Origin: Solirubrobacteraceae bacterium
GTDB taxonomy: Bacteria > Actinomycetota > Thermoleophilia > Solirubrobacterales > Solirubrobacteraceae
DNA: 58,947 bases
Direction: 5' to 3'
NCBI GenBank assembly: GCA_017882405.1
Contig: JADGPO010000058.1
Coordinates: 1-58,947, forward strand
Position 1 is the first letter of the stretch. Every line of letters starts with the position of its first letter. Below the pieces are notes generated by a model. That model saw only the letters and a list, made by a program, of their open reading frames with translations, was not told the DNA's origin and did no database searches. Of this stretch, positions 1 to 8,506 are shown one piece after another. Made by a program: the position numbers and the translations under genes.

Positions 1-123
1 CCGCGCTCACGCCATCACGCCCGCCGGTCGTTCGTGACCGTCCTGGTCGGCCTCGCGATCGGCGCCGCGGCGCTCAGTCTGCCGGCGCTCTCACGGCCGT
101 CAACCGCGCGCGACAGCGGATGA
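1..123 (+). CDS. C-terminal end of an unidentified membrane or exported protein (partial)
   Basis: Reading frame 1 is open from the window edge to a TGA at 121-123. Its last 40 residues contain an Arg-rich stretch and then an apolar segment (VTVLVGLAIGAAALSLPAL) that could be one membrane helix, followed by a short polar tail. The gene would start outside the window. No family is recognisable from this fragment, and an open frame of this size can arise by chance at this GC, so the call is weak. Confidence 0.3.
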   Translation, partial: PRSRHHARRSFVTVLVGLAIGAAALSLPALSRPSTARDSG

Positions 124-266
124 TCTGGCCCGAGGACCGCGCTTGGTGTCCGCCACGCGCCGCCACCCGCGGCACTCTGCGACGACCACCACCTCCCGCG
201 CTCCGCGTCCGAGGCAACGGCCCGTCGGAGCCTGCTCGGCGGTCGCATCACGCAGCCTCGTGGGGG

Positions 267-491
267 CTACAGCTCGGCGTTCATGTCGCCGGGTTCGCGA
301 GCCGCCAGCGCGTACAGAGCCTCCAGCTCTTCGATCTGGCGGCGGCCGTGAGTGCGCTGCGGCGTCTCGGGCATCGAAATCCCCGTCCTGAGCTCGAACA
401 TGCGACGCTGGGCGTAATTCATCTCGGCCCATGACTGGCGCACCCGCACGATCAATTGGCGCGCACGAGCCGCCACCGTCAGTGCTGGCAT
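267..491 (-). CDS. small hypothetical protein, 74 aa
   Basis: The ATG at 491 has a strong ribosome binding site (AGGAGG) a few bases upstream, which is the main support for this gene. The product is small, charged and probably cytosolic, with no signal peptide or membrane segment. The middle reads like an amphipathic helix (WAEMNYAQRRMFELRTGIS) and the end is acidic. I do not recognise a family. It lies downstream of the universal-stress-like gene on the same strand, 54 bases after its stop, so the two may share a transcript. Confidence 0.6.
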   Translation of the reverse strand: MPALTVAARARQLIVRVRQSWAEMNYAQRRMFELRTGISMPETPQRTHGRRQIEELEALYALAAREPGDMNAEL

Positions 492-545
492 GACCTGCCT
501 CCTGTTCTGGGGGCTCGGCTCTGCTCGGTCGTTCGGTTTTGGCGG

Positions 546-1121
546 TCAGCCAACCGACGCCAGGCTCGTGGCGGGCTCTGGCGCGCGAGCGGACCCCCCC
601 GGCGTGATGTACGGGCCGGCGTCGGGTCGAAGCACGACGATCTCGCCAGGCGCGTTGTCCAGCAGCCAGCGCACATCCTCGGCGGCGACGCCAGGCCCGC
701 TGGCGTGCGCGGCGGCGATCACGATCCGGTCAAAACGCTCGCTCGCGATCGCCTCACGCAACGCGTGGCGGTAGCTGCGACCACGCGCGAACCGCGCGTC
801 GACCCCGACACCGAACCGCAAGGCGCGCTGCTCGATCGCTTCCTGCAGACGCAGGCCGACGCTGCCCTGCCGCGGCAGCGCCGCCTGCAGCGGGACGATC
901 AGCGACACGCGCGCGAGACACACCGGCACCAGCACAGCGTGCTCGGCGCTGGCCAGCCGCAACGCGCAGTCCAGCGCGTCCGCTGATAAGGCTTCGGCGA
1001 CAAACGGAAACAGGATCCGCCGGCGCGCGGCCGGCCGCGGCCGCGCCACACGCCCGCGGCGAGAGCGCCACAGCGCGGCGCCGAACGCGACGAGCACCGC
1101 GACGATCAACACTCCGGTCAT
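546..1121 (-). CDS. universal stress protein A-like protein with N-terminal membrane anchor
   Basis: Residues 1-20 form an apolar segment (MTGVLIVAVLVAFGAALW) followed by an Arg-rich stretch, so the protein is probably anchored in the membrane with its body in the cytoplasm. The rest resembles a UspA fold: a first strand (RILFPFV), a helix with ALDCALRLA, a second strand (AVLVPVCLA), and a late strand-helix region (FDRIVIAAAHASGPG) ending in a strand (GEIVVLRPD). The ATP-binding G-x2-G-x9-G-[ST] motif is not clearly present, so nucleotide binding is doubtful. The start has a GGGAG site 9 bases upstream. It lies near a Na+/H+ antiporter on the same strand. Confidence 0.65.
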   Translation of the reverse strand: MTGVLIVAVLVAFGAALWRSRRGRVARPRPAARRRILFPFVAEALSADALDCALRLASAEHAVLVPVCLARVSLIVPLQAALPRQGSVGLRLQEAIEQRALRFGVGVDARFARGRSYRHALREAIASERFDRIVIAAAHASGPGVAAEDVRWLLDNAPGEIVVLRPDAGPYITPGGSARAPEPATSLASVG

Positions 1122-1257
1122 GACCCAGCGCTCCCGCCCCGAGTCTGGCCAGCAACGATGCGACGATCAACGACCACGCCACCACAAGGCACCTCGTGCG
1201 ACGCCGCGGGAAAGGTGTGCGTCTCGGCCATCAGGCCTCCTGTCAAAGGGGTCGACA

Positions 1258-1503
1258 ATGACATCGCCGACCAGACTTCCCGGCACACCTGCGTTCAAGG
1301 CTACTCCTCCCCGACCTCAATTTCACCCCCCGACACGCCATCGCGCCGGGAGACTCGCCGCCTGGGCACTGCTCGCTCTGGTCGGGTTGCTCCTCACCGC
1401 CCTACCAGCCCCGACGCGCGAACGCATGAGCTCATATCCGCCTCGCTCCACCCCGAGTTCGTCCCGACGTTCAGGGGTCTGGCGAGGATCGGTGCAAGAT
1501 TGA
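1258..1503 (+). CDS. possible small membrane protein, 81 aa
   Basis: The ATG at 1258 follows an AAAGGGG stretch about 8 bases upstream. The predicted protein has a Pro/Arg-rich first 35 residues, one strongly apolar segment (LAAWALLALVGLLLTALPA) and a polar Ser/Arg-rich end. It occupies the gap between two minus-strand genes. I recognise no family, and composition bias alone could produce such a frame, so it may not be real. Confidence 0.3.
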   Translation: MTSPTRLPGTPAFKATPPRPQFHPPTRHRAGRLAAWALLALVGLLLTALPAPTRERMSSYPPRSTPSSSRRSGVWRGSVQD

Positions 1504-1589
1504 ACGCGAGGCGACAGGTCCTGACTGGGGGGGTCGATTCGGTGCTATCCGGTAGCCGGGCCGGGTTTGTGCGCCCGGCGTCGCCCGGG

Positions 1590-2864
1590 TCACGCTTCCG
1601 CCCGGTTGGGTGGTTGGCGGCGGGCTATCCAGTTCGTCCCCGGCGTGTCGGTGATGCCGTGCAGGATGATGGAACAGAAGACCGCGAGTGCCGCGATGTT
1701 GAAGATCCGTGGGGCTGCCGCGATGTGCCGCCCGAGCACCAGTAGTGAGAAGGTCATGGTGGCGACGCCTTTGGGCCCGAACCACGCCATGAACGTCGTC
1801 GCTGCCGCGCCCAATTTCGTGCCGGCGAGAGCGACGCAGATCGCGACCGGGCGCGCGAGGAACAGCGTTGCGGCGACAACGGCGATCGCCGCCCAGCCGT
1901 CAGCGAACAGTCCGTGGATCGTCAGCAGAGAACCAAAGACGACGAACACTCCGAGCTTGACGATTTCTGCGATTTCCTGGACGCCCTCAGCGAAATGGTG
2001 GCGCAGGTCGGGCCGGCGAGTTCCGAGCACGATCGCCGCGACGAACACGGCGATGAGCCCGTTCCCTCGGGGAGACAGGACGGTCACGCTATATGTCGCA
2101 AATGCGATCCCAAGACCGTAGAGCGCCTTTTGATAGCTAGGGATCGGGTAGTCGAGTCGACCCCGACCCGCGCGCGGCATCAGCACCGAACCGATCAGCC
2201 CGCACGCGACCCCGAACGCGAACCCAAGGCTGAGATCCTGCAGGACGAAGTGCCACCAGACGAAGTGATCGCTGGTGGCATCGAGCGCCGCAGCGAGAGC
2301 CAGCACAGCCGGCAGCGCCAAGCCGTCATTGAGCCCCGACTCAAGGTTGAGCGAGTGTCGAATGACAGGGGGTACGCGCGGGTCAGTCACGACCGCGGAC
2401 GACAGGACCGGATCGGTCGGCGAGAGCAGCGCACCGAGCAGAAACGCTTCGACCCAGGAGAGGCCGACAGCGAGATGCGCGACGAGCGCAACGATCGCAG
2501 CGGTGATCGGCATTCCGATCACGAGCTTGCGCACCGGCAGATGCCAATGCGCCTGAAGTAGCTCGCCCTCGACTTCGAGGCCGTCACGGAAAAGGATCAC
2601 GATCAGGGCAACCGTCGTCAGGTCCGAGACGAAGCCGGAGCCGGCAGTGAAGTGGAGCACGCCGGTTGCGCCCTCGCCGAGGATGAACCCGGTCATCACG
2701 AACAACGCCGCAAGCGACAGGACGCTCCGTCGCGCCAGGCCAGACAGCAGCGCGCCGGCCACCAGCAGAGCGCCAAACACACCAACAGCCGTTTGAAACG
2801 AAGTCACCGACGTAGCGTCCCAGACCGCTCGCAGCCTGAGATTTCCGGCGGCTCGGACGAGCAT
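1590..2864 (-). CDS. cation:proton antiporter, CPA1/NhaP type
   Basis: This 424-residue polytopic protein belongs to the monovalent cation:proton antiporter-1 family, which exchanges Na+ or K+ for H+ across the cytoplasmic membrane. About eleven apolar segments are visible. The family's core helices carry LLSPTDPVLSSAVV and SLNLESGLNDGLALP, including the paired acidic region (ESGLND) used for ion exchange. An early segment with TTVALIVILFRDGLE is also typical of NhaP proteins. It has no long cytoplasmic C-terminal domain (no TrkA or UspA module), so it is a minimal version. The start is uncertain: the ATG at 2864 has only a weak site, and a GTG at 2807 would shorten the protein by 19 residues. 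Confidence 0.88.
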   Translation of the reverse strand: MLVRAAGNLRLRAVWDATSVTSFQTAVGVFGALLVAGALLSGLARRSVLSLAALFVMTGFILGEGATGVLHFTAGSGFVSDLTTVALIVILFRDGLEVEGELLQAHWHLPVRKLVIGMPITAAIVALVAHLAVGLSWVEAFLLGALLSPTDPVLSSAVVTDPRVPPVIRHSLNLESGLNDGLALPAVLALAAALDATSDHFVWWHFVLQDLSLGFAFGVACGLIGSVLMPRAGRGRLDYPIPSYQKALYGLGIAFATYSVTVLSPRGNGLIAVFVAAIVLGTRRPDLRHHFAEGVQEIAEIVKLGVFVVFGSLLTIHGLFADGWAAIAVVAATLFLARPVAICVALAGTKLGAAATTFMAWFGPKGVATMTFSLLVLGRHIAAAPRIFNIAALAVFCSIILHGITDTPGTNWIARRQPPNRAEA

Positions 2865-3775
2865 CTGCGTGATCCGCCGCCACCACCCGAGACCCGCCCA
2901 GCGCTCGCAGTCGATGCCACGCTGCCTGCAAACGTGGGAAAGGGTGCTCCCAGCGACTGTGTTCCTTTGCGCCAGGAGCGAGAGCCCCTCATCACCGCTG
3001 CTGCTTGTCCATCGCGGAGCGGAAGAGTCGGCCCGGGCTACTTTGCGGCTGGGGACAGCTACCCAAGGAGAGTGGGTAAGCCGACGCTCGGTTTCGGATC
3101 GGCGTGCGGAACGGGAACTTCGTATCTTGGCGGATCATGGGCCGGGTCGGAGATGGGCGTTTCTGGGGTCTTGGATTGGGCGGTTCGTTCCGTCTCTGAT
3201 CGGACTCGGAACTCTGCAAGCGATCTGCTCGAAGAGGAAGTGGAGCCAGACGCACGCATCGGCTCCTGGATCGGGCGAGATCCGATTTGTCCGCAGCGGC
3301 GTCACGCAGGCTCTCGGTTACGCCCGGGGCGTCGCGGCAGTGGGACCCCTTCTTGGTTCTGGTAATGAGCGTTATCGGAAGCCGCGAGGGCGCTTGGTTC
3401 CGGGACTTCGCGACGGCGCTCGGATCGCTGCTGCACGGCCGCAGCGTGCGAATCCCGTCCCGCGACCTGTCGCGGACGGTCCGCGCGCGGTTCGAGGCGC
3501 TCCGAGCGGACGGGATGCTCGACCGGCGCTGCCGCGTCTACCGGGCCAGCCACATCACGCTCTACAGCAGCTTTCGCGTCGACAGCACCGCCGATCCGGG
3601 CACTGACAAACGAGCGGGACGATCTACTGACATCTCGCGGGAATCCCACTGACATCTGACTGGGAATCCACACCGAGAACTTCGGCGAGGCGGTCGAGAA
3701 ATCCCAAGTGGTCTACATAAGCCCGATTATCGAGCGTTGACAGAGCGCAACGACCGGGCGCTGCCCGGCTGGCTG
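2865..3775. other. gene-poor stretch with no convincing coding sequence
   Basis: About 900 bases between the antiporter start and the ZIP gene leader lack a convincing gene. Several overlapping frames are open but have no ribosome binding sites, and their products resemble no family. The best candidate is a frame of about 95 codons from an ATG at 3365 to a stop at 3650-3652, with a leucine- and arginine-rich middle. It has no binding site. Local base composition is more mixed than the neighbours' (3000-3250 is less GC-rich), and repeats at 3602-3670 suggest old mobile DNA. Confidence 0.45.
3602..3670. repeat. three direct repeats resembling an IS21-type terminus
   Basis: CTGACA occurs three times at spacings of 24 and 22 bases. 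The second and third copies extend into near-identical 19-20 bp units: TGACATCTCGCGGGAATCC at 3628-3646 and TGACATCTGACTGGGAATCC at 3650-3669. Multiple short direct repeats at the tips are known for IS21-family elements, whose ends begin with TG. No istA or istB gene is present here, so at most this is a remnant of one end. Confidence 0.4.
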
Positions 3776-3807
3776 CAACGCGACCGGCCGGGAGGCCGGT
3801 CGCGTTG
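3776..3807. terminator. perfect 14-bp hairpin before the ZIP gene
   Basis: CAACGCGACCGGCC at 3776-3789 is the exact complement of 3794-3807, with a four-base GGGA loop. There is no T-run on either side, so it could be a factor-independent terminator of weak type that isolates the ZIP gene from upstream reads, or a protein site. It sits 43 bases before the DtxR-like palindrome. Confidence 0.45.
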
Positions 3808-3849
3808 GGTGTTGCAGGTTGCCAGGCGCTCGGCTAGGGTCCCTTTCGA

Positions 3850-3863
3850 TTAGGGTGCCCTAA
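3850..3863 (+). promoter_or_regulatory. DtxR/MntR-like operator before the ZIP transporter gene
   Basis: TTAGGG and CCCTAA are perfect inverted arms separated by two bases. Sites of the DtxR/IdeR/MntR metalloregulators share the TTAGG...CCTAA core. It lies 12 bases before the start codon of a metal transporter, where a bound repressor would block transcription or early elongation. A related half site (CTAGGG) lies about 16 bases upstream. Which metal and which regulator are involved is not shown by the sequence. Confidence 0.6.
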
Positions 3864-3875
3864 CACGGAGGCAAG

Positions 3876-4739
3876 TTGAGCTTCGCCGAGACGGTCCTGC
3901 TGGGCGCGATCGCCGGCTTCACGATCTATATCGGCCTGCCGGTCGGCCGGCTGGCGAGCATGAGCGACCGTCTGCGCGTCGCCCTGGCGATGCTGTCACT
4001 GGGCATCCTGGCGTTCATCTTCATGGACGTCACGTCCCATGCTCAGGAGATCGTCGGGACGGCGCTGGGCGACTTCAAGGACCATCGCACCGGCTTCCTG
4101 CACGTGCTCGGCCTGTTCGCGCTGCTGGCGGCCGGGTTCACCCTGGGAACGGCGGGCATCTCCGTCGCCGAGCGGCGTCTGCGCCCGCCCCGGGCCGTGC
4201 GCCCGCCGATCGCCGGCGGTGCCTCCTCCTCCGAGCTCGACGCCGTCTCACTTGGCGATTACCAAACCGCCGTCGACCAGGCACGACAGAAGGCGCTGCG
4301 AACCGGTATCGCGATCGCGGCGGCCATCGGCCTGCACAACTTCGCCGAGGGCCTGGCGATCGGTGTCTCGGCCAGAGCCGGCGCGATCGGCTTGGCCACC
4401 GTGCTGATCATCGGATTCGGCCTGCACAACGCCACCGAGGGGTTCGGCATCGTCGGTCCCCTGGGCGGTATCCGACCATCCTGGCGATGGCTGGCGCTCG
4501 CCGGCCTGATCGGCGGCGGCCCGACGTTCGTGGGCACGGTCGTCGGCTATCAGGTCCACTCCCAACCGCTCGAGCTCTGCTTCTACGCGGTCGCCGGCGG
4601 AGCGATCATCTACGTCATCGGCGAGATCTGGGCCGGGATCCGACGTTACGGTCACCCGATCCTCGGGCTCAACCTGCTCGCCCTGGGCTTCCTCGTCGGC
4701 GTCGCCACCGACCTCGTCGTCAGCTATGGAGGCGGCTGA
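3876..4739 (+). CDS. ZIP family metal transporter
   Basis: The protein (287 aa) is a ZIP-type divalent-metal permease of the inner membrane, most like the ZupT/GufA group. Eight apolar segments are visible, with a variable cytoplasmic loop around residues 100-135 between the third and fourth. The family's metal-binding helices carry HNFAEGLAIGVS (residues about 150-161) and HNATEGFGI, matching the H-N-x-x-E-G signature twice. The start is a TTG at 3876 with GGAGG four bases upstream, which is slightly close. It stands alone on the plus strand between minus-strand genes, with a DtxR-like palindrome just before it, so metal-dependent repression is likely. The substrate (Zn, Mn or Fe) cannot be read from the sequence. 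Confidence 0.9.
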   Translation: MSFAETVLLGAIAGFTIYIGLPVGRLASMSDRLRVALAMLSLGILAFIFMDVTSHAQEIVGTALGDFKDHRTGFLHVLGLFALLAAGFTLGTAGISVAERRLRPPRAVRPPIAGGASSSELDAVSLGDYQTAVDQARQKALRTGIAIAAAIGLHNFAEGLAIGVSARAGAIGLATVLIIGFGLHNATEGFGIVGPLGGIRPSWRWLALAGLIGGGPTFVGTVVGYQVHSQPLELCFYAVAGGAIIYVIGEIWAGIRRYGHPILGLNLLALGFLVGVATDLVVSYGGG

Positions 4740-4798
4740 CGCGAAGCCGTCGGCGCGCCCACCGCCGGTGAGACAATCGCGTTGCGTGGGCGCGACGT

Positions 4799-7075
4799 TC
4801 AGCCGGCGGGCGGTGGCGACGATGCGTCGATCTCGTCAAGCAGCGCCTGGATCACGCGCGGATCGAACTGGCTGCCGGCGCCGTTCCGAAGTTCCGCGCG
4901 GGCGCGCTGCTGGGTCATCGCGGGGCGGTAGGGCCGGTCGCTGGTCATGGCGTGCAGGGCGTCGCAGGCGAGCGTGATCCGGCTGGCCAGGGGAATCTGC
5001 TCGCAGGCCAGCCCGTCGGGGTAGCCGCCGCCGTCCCAGCGCTCGTGCTCCGCGCGCATTGCCGGTGCGAGGTGCGAGAGCCCGGAGGTGCCCGCGATGA
5101 TGCGCTCTCCGACGACCGGATGCTGGCGCATCAGCTGCCATTCCTGATCATCGAGCGGACCCTGCTTTTGCAGGATCGCGTCGGGGATGCCGACCTTGCC
5201 GATGTCGTGCAGCAGCGCAACCTGCTCGACGTCGCGTACGGAGTCCCGGTCGAGGCCGAGGTTGCGGGCGACCGACGACGCGAGCGAGACCACCCACTTT
5301 GAGTGCTCTCCGGTGTAGAAGTCGCGTGCCTCGAGCGCGGCGAGCAGTGTGCGCACTCCGGCGACCCCCGCCTCGGCGCGTCGTGCGGCCCGCTGCTCGG
5401 CATCGTCCTCGATCAGTTCAGCCGCCAGTTCGCTCAGGAAGGTCATCAGCTCGATGTGGCGATCTCCGAGCTCCGGGTGAGGCCGGGTGTCGACGGCGCA
5501 CAGCGTCCCGTAGATCTCACCGGCGCGCAGGCGGACGGGAACTCCGGCGTACGCCCGCACTCCGAGCGCGGTGGTGACGGCCAGGTCTCGCGTCTCTGCG
5601 TCGGCCTCTGCGTCGGCGATGATCGAGCCGCAGCGCCCGTCGAGCATCCGCTTGCAGTGTGTGCCCGCCAGCGGAATCGCGTCGCCCTCGCCGACTCCGA
5701 ACTGCTCGGAGTCACCGGCGAAGCGCGCGAAGACGTAGCCATCCCCCTGCAGGCGGGTGAGAAACGAGACCGGCATCCCGAGCTGACGGCGCGCAAGCTC
5801 CAACAGCCGCCTGATACCGGCCGGAAGCTGGTCGGCCGGGCGGATGGCCGACGCCGGCTCCGGACCGCTGAGTCCCTCGCGCAGGGTGTTCATCAGACGT
5901 CCCGCACTATCGCCGCGCCCAGCGGTGGCATGGGAGAAGCGCACGTCGGGACACACATCGAGGGCATCGCGAGCCCGCTGGGCGATCGCCACGACGGTGT
6001 GGGTGTCGATGCCGTGCAGCAGCACGGCGAGCTCGCCTTCCTGGCCCAGGCGGGCGACCAGATCGGTGTCCCGGCTCACCCGCCTGAGGGCCTCGGCAAC
6101 CGCTATCACCGCCGAGTCGCCCCCCGGGACACCGAAGAGCAGGATGCTGCAAGCGCCGGAGCCCGCCTCCACCAGGGACAGCTCTGCCGCAAGCGCTGCG
6201 TCGAACGCCCGCTGGTTGCTCAGTCCGGTGAGCGGATCGTGCTCGGAGAGCGACTCGAGCTGAGCGGCGTAGCGCCGCAACTCCCCTTCCGATGTCTTGC
6301 GAGCCGTGATGTCCTGGATCTGCGCGACGAAATGCAGCGGAGAGCCGCCGGCGTCTCGGACGATGGTGAGGGTCAGCAGTCCCCACACGATCCCGCCGTC
6401 CGGGAGCAGGTATCGCTTTGACTGCTGGAAGGTGTCGATCTCCCCCCGGCGCGCCAGCTTGAGCTCTTCGAGACTCGTCGCGAGGTCGTCGGGGTGGGTC
6501 ACCTCCTGAAACGAGCTCGCGAGGAGCGTGTCGGCGTCACGCGCCAGGAGCTTGCACAGGGCCGGATTGACCTCCAGGAAGCGCCCGTCGAGCCCGGTCA
6601 GCGCCATGCCGATCGAGGCTGCCTGGAACGCGCCCCCAAAGCGGGAGTTCGCCAGCTCCAACCCGGCCATCGTCCGGTTGCGCTCGGTGACGTCATGCAG
6701 GAACACCGCCGTCAACCAACGACCCCCGGCGTCAACCTTCGATAGGACGAGCTCGATCGGCAGCTCCCGGCCGCTGCGATGCATCGCGCGCAGCTCAATC
6801 GGCTGCCGGCTCGGACGTTCGCGGTATCTGGTCGCCAGCCGGTCAAACGCCGCGTGGAACTCGCCCTGGAGATCGGGCGCGACCAGCAGCTCCACGGCTT
6901 CGGCGCCGACGGCCTCCTCGCGGGCCCAGCCGAACGTTGCCTCAGCGGCTCGGTTCCAGTCGACGATCCGGCCCACGGCGTCGAGCAGGACGAACGCACC
7001 TATGGCGTCGTCCAGCAACGACCACGGCCCTGGGCCGAGAATCGCCCAACGGTCAGTCGCCTCGGTCACACCCAT
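4799..7075 (-). CDS. PAS-PAS-GGDEF(degenerate)-GAF-HD-GYP sensor phosphodiesterase
   Basis: This 758-residue cytosolic signalling protein has, in order, a PAS domain (about 20-130), a second PAS with PAC (about 145-265), a GGDEF domain (about 270-405), a GAF domain (about 430-560) and an HD-GYP domain (about 575-750). The GGDEF domain keeps its entry motif (DPLTGLSNQRAF), but the active-site loop reads LGQEGELAV instead of GGDEF, so cyclase activity is probably lost. The HD-GYP domain has HDIGKVGIPD and RWDGGGYPDGL, all that is expected for c-di-GMP hydrolysis. No membrane segment is seen. It therefore probably lowers c-di-GMP in response to redox, light or ligand cues. Only 62 bases separate it from the Tat ferritin gene, whose stop lies downstream of this gene's start on the same strand. 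Confidence 0.9.
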   Translation of the reverse strand: MGVTEATDRWAILGPGPWSLLDDAIGAFVLLDAVGRIVDWNRAAEATFGWAREEAVGAEAVELLVAPDLQGEFHAAFDRLATRYRERPSRQPIELRAMHRSGRELPIELVLSKVDAGGRWLTAVFLHDVTERNRTMAGLELANSRFGGAFQAASIGMALTGLDGRFLEVNPALCKLLARDADTLLASSFQEVTHPDDLATSLEELKLARRGEIDTFQQSKRYLLPDGGIVWGLLTLTIVRDAGGSPLHFVAQIQDITARKTSEGELRRYAAQLESLSEHDPLTGLSNQRAFDAALAAELSLVEAGSGACSILLFGVPGGDSAVIAVAEALRRVSRDTDLVARLGQEGELAVLLHGIDTHTVVAIAQRARDALDVCPDVRFSHATAGRGDSAGRLMNTLREGLSGPEPASAIRPADQLPAGIRRLLELARRQLGMPVSFLTRLQGDGYVFARFAGDSEQFGVGEGDAIPLAGTHCKRMLDGRCGSIIADAEADAETRDLAVTTALGVRAYAGVPVRLRAGEIYGTLCAVDTRPHPELGDRHIELMTFLSELAAELIEDDAEQRAARRAEAGVAGVRTLLAALEARDFYTGEHSKWVVSLASSVARNLGLDRDSVRDVEQVALLHDIGKVGIPDAILQKQGPLDDQEWQLMRQHPVVGERIIAGTSGLSHLAPAMRAEHERWDGGGYPDGLACEQIPLASRITLACDALHAMTSDRPYRPAMTQQRARAELRNGAGSQFDPRVIQALLDEIDASSPPPAG

Positions 7076-7137
7076 CGGTATTCATCGACCGTGTGGCCCA
7101 GCCCCTTTAGTCGAGCTGGCTCGACCATAGACGCCTG

Positions 7138-8244
7138 TTAGCGCCTGGCGGCGTCCGCCTGGCTCGCGAGCGTGGTCAGAGCGGTGAAGAACGCCGGCGG
7201 CTGCCCTTTGAACAGGTTCATGGCGGTCAGGAACTTGGCCGCGCCCATGGCGGCTCCCTTGGTGTTCGTCGGGCGGATGATCGAGCAGACCGGCAGATCG
7301 GACCGGAGGAACTTGGTCGGATGGGGCATGATCAGATTTGTCTGGAAGTTCGGGCCGCCGAAGGGGGGCTTGTTGAGGTCCGGGAACACCAGGCCGTTGG
7401 TGGGGTCGGTGAGCGGCGGGGCGTTGCCGGCCTTGTCGCTCCAGGTCTGAAAGTGCATCGTCTCCGTCGGGCCGATGCTCAGCACCACCTGCAGGACCTC
7501 GGGATCCTTGACGCGCTGGGCCAGCGACGGGTAGAGGCTCGTGCCCCCCTGCTCGATCGTCGCGAAGTGAAAGCCGGCCGTGTTGGCGATCGCCTGCAGG
7601 TGCTTGGCCGGCTTGAGGTCGGCGTTCGATCTCGGTATGGCGGGGAACTCGCCCTTCAGCAATCCCGGCACCGCGGGCGGGAAGCTGGCGCCCAGGTCGG
7701 GGTTCTTGCGGCTCGCCCGGTACCGCGTCCACCACGACGTGTCGACCTTGAGCGCCATCAGGTTGGTGAGCCGGCCGATCTGCTGGGCTCCCTTGGCCGT
7801 GCTGCTGGGCAGTTTGCGGAATGGGTCGAGATTGACCGGCTCGGCGCCCCGGGACTTCAGGTAGGCGTTGAGGAACGTGAAGTGCGTCATCTCGTCGTGC
7901 GTGTTGTCATGCACGTACTGGGCCATGTCGGCGTCCAACACGCTGAGCGCGGCGGAGAACTCCTTGTTGCCGCTGCCGCCGGGGACGGCGCTGTCCTGAA
8001 TCCCGCACAGCTCGTTGTACTGCTGCCAGAGGTCGGTCTCGAGGATCTCGGCGGCCGACAAGAACCGCAGGATGGCGGCGTCACCGCGGGTCAGATCACC
8101 CTTGCCGAAGGCTTCGGAGACACCTCCCAGCATTCCCGCGCCGAGCGCGATGGCGCCCGCCCCGCCGATGAAGGCGCGACGGCTGCTGGTTTGTGACGGC
8201 GGCGACATCGGTTTGACGGATGCGTCTGAGGATCGTGCGTTCAC
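7138..8244 (-). CDS. Tat-exported ferritin-like domain protein
   Basis: A GTG at 8244 is preceded by GGGAG six bases upstream, which favours it over the ATG at 8301. The N-terminus then has a twin-arginine signal (SSRRAFIGGAGAIALGAG), so the protein should be exported folded. The mature part holds a ferritin-like four-helix bundle: Glu in ILETDLWQQY, an ExxH in DEMTHF, Glu in TIEQGG and a second ExxH in TETMHF. These are the ligands expected for a di-iron site, and they span a rather long loop between helices 2 and 3. Proteins of this kind (Pfam ferritin-like_2 type) are common in actinobacteria and of unknown enzymatic role. Its position next to an HD-GYP gene may be chance. Confidence 0.8.
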   Translation of the reverse strand: MNARSSDASVKPMSPPSQTSSRRAFIGGAGAIALGAGMLGGVSEAFGKGDLTRGDAAILRFLSAAEILETDLWQQYNELCGIQDSAVPGGSGNKEFSAALSVLDADMAQYVHDNTHDEMTHFTFLNAYLKSRGAEPVNLDPFRKLPSSTAKGAQQIGRLTNLMALKVDTSWWTRYRASRKNPDLGASFPPAVPGLLKGEFPAIPRSNADLKPAKHLQAIANTAGFHFATIEQGGTSLYPSLAQRVKDPEVLQVVLSIGPTETMHFQTWSDKAGNAPPLTDPTNGLVFPDLNKPPFGGPNFQTNLIMPHPTKFLRSDLPVCSIIRPTNTKGAAMGAAKFLTAMNLFKGQPPAFFTALTTLASQADAARR

Positions 8245-8440
8245 GGCTGACTCCCATCGGTTTGCGGAGCGCACGCCCGCCACCGAGCGATCGCGCGCCA
8301 ACCCGCACGTCGGGTCTCTTTCTCCCCAAGACCCCGATGGCGGCGATTACTTCCCCGGCGGCTGCGGATTTCGTAGATCGCGGTTGGCAAGGCGCTGGGC
8401 GCCAAGCCCCGCCGGTCGCCTTGGCGGGTTTCATTCTCGG

Positions 8441-8470
8441 GTCCGCGCGGTCCGCGCGGTCCGCGCGGTC
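8441..8470. repeat. 9-bp tandem repeat, 3.3 copies
   Basis: GTCCGCGCG occurs three times head to tail, followed by GTC. It lies in the roughly 260-base gap between the ferritin-like gene start and the aldehyde dehydrogenase stop. The rest of that gap (8245-8506) holds no convincing gene; part of it is GC-rich and can fold, but it matched no riboswitch class that I know. Confidence 0.8.
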
Positions 8471-8506
8471 ACCAGGGGGAACTTCGGCTTAGTGCGTAGG
8501 CCACCT

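Noticed and set aside
3365..3652. Plus-strand frame of 95 codons as a gene or transposase remnant
   Set aside because: It has no binding site, no family likeness and does not resemble IstB; it is noted only in the gene-poor region.
5303..6421. Long plus-strand frames within the PAS/HD-GYP gene and other genes
   Set aside because: They are complementary-strand shadows typical of very high GC coding DNA; translations are rich in Arg, Gly and His with no domain.
8245..8434. GC-rich foldable leader before the ferritin-like gene, considered as a c-di-AMP or other riboswitch
   Set aside because: It has a GGGGAAG-like stretch and a CCCGAC stretch, but lacks the invariant CCGTCAGCTAACC and GGGGGACCC blocks seen in the true c-di-AMP riboswitch at 22015-22205.
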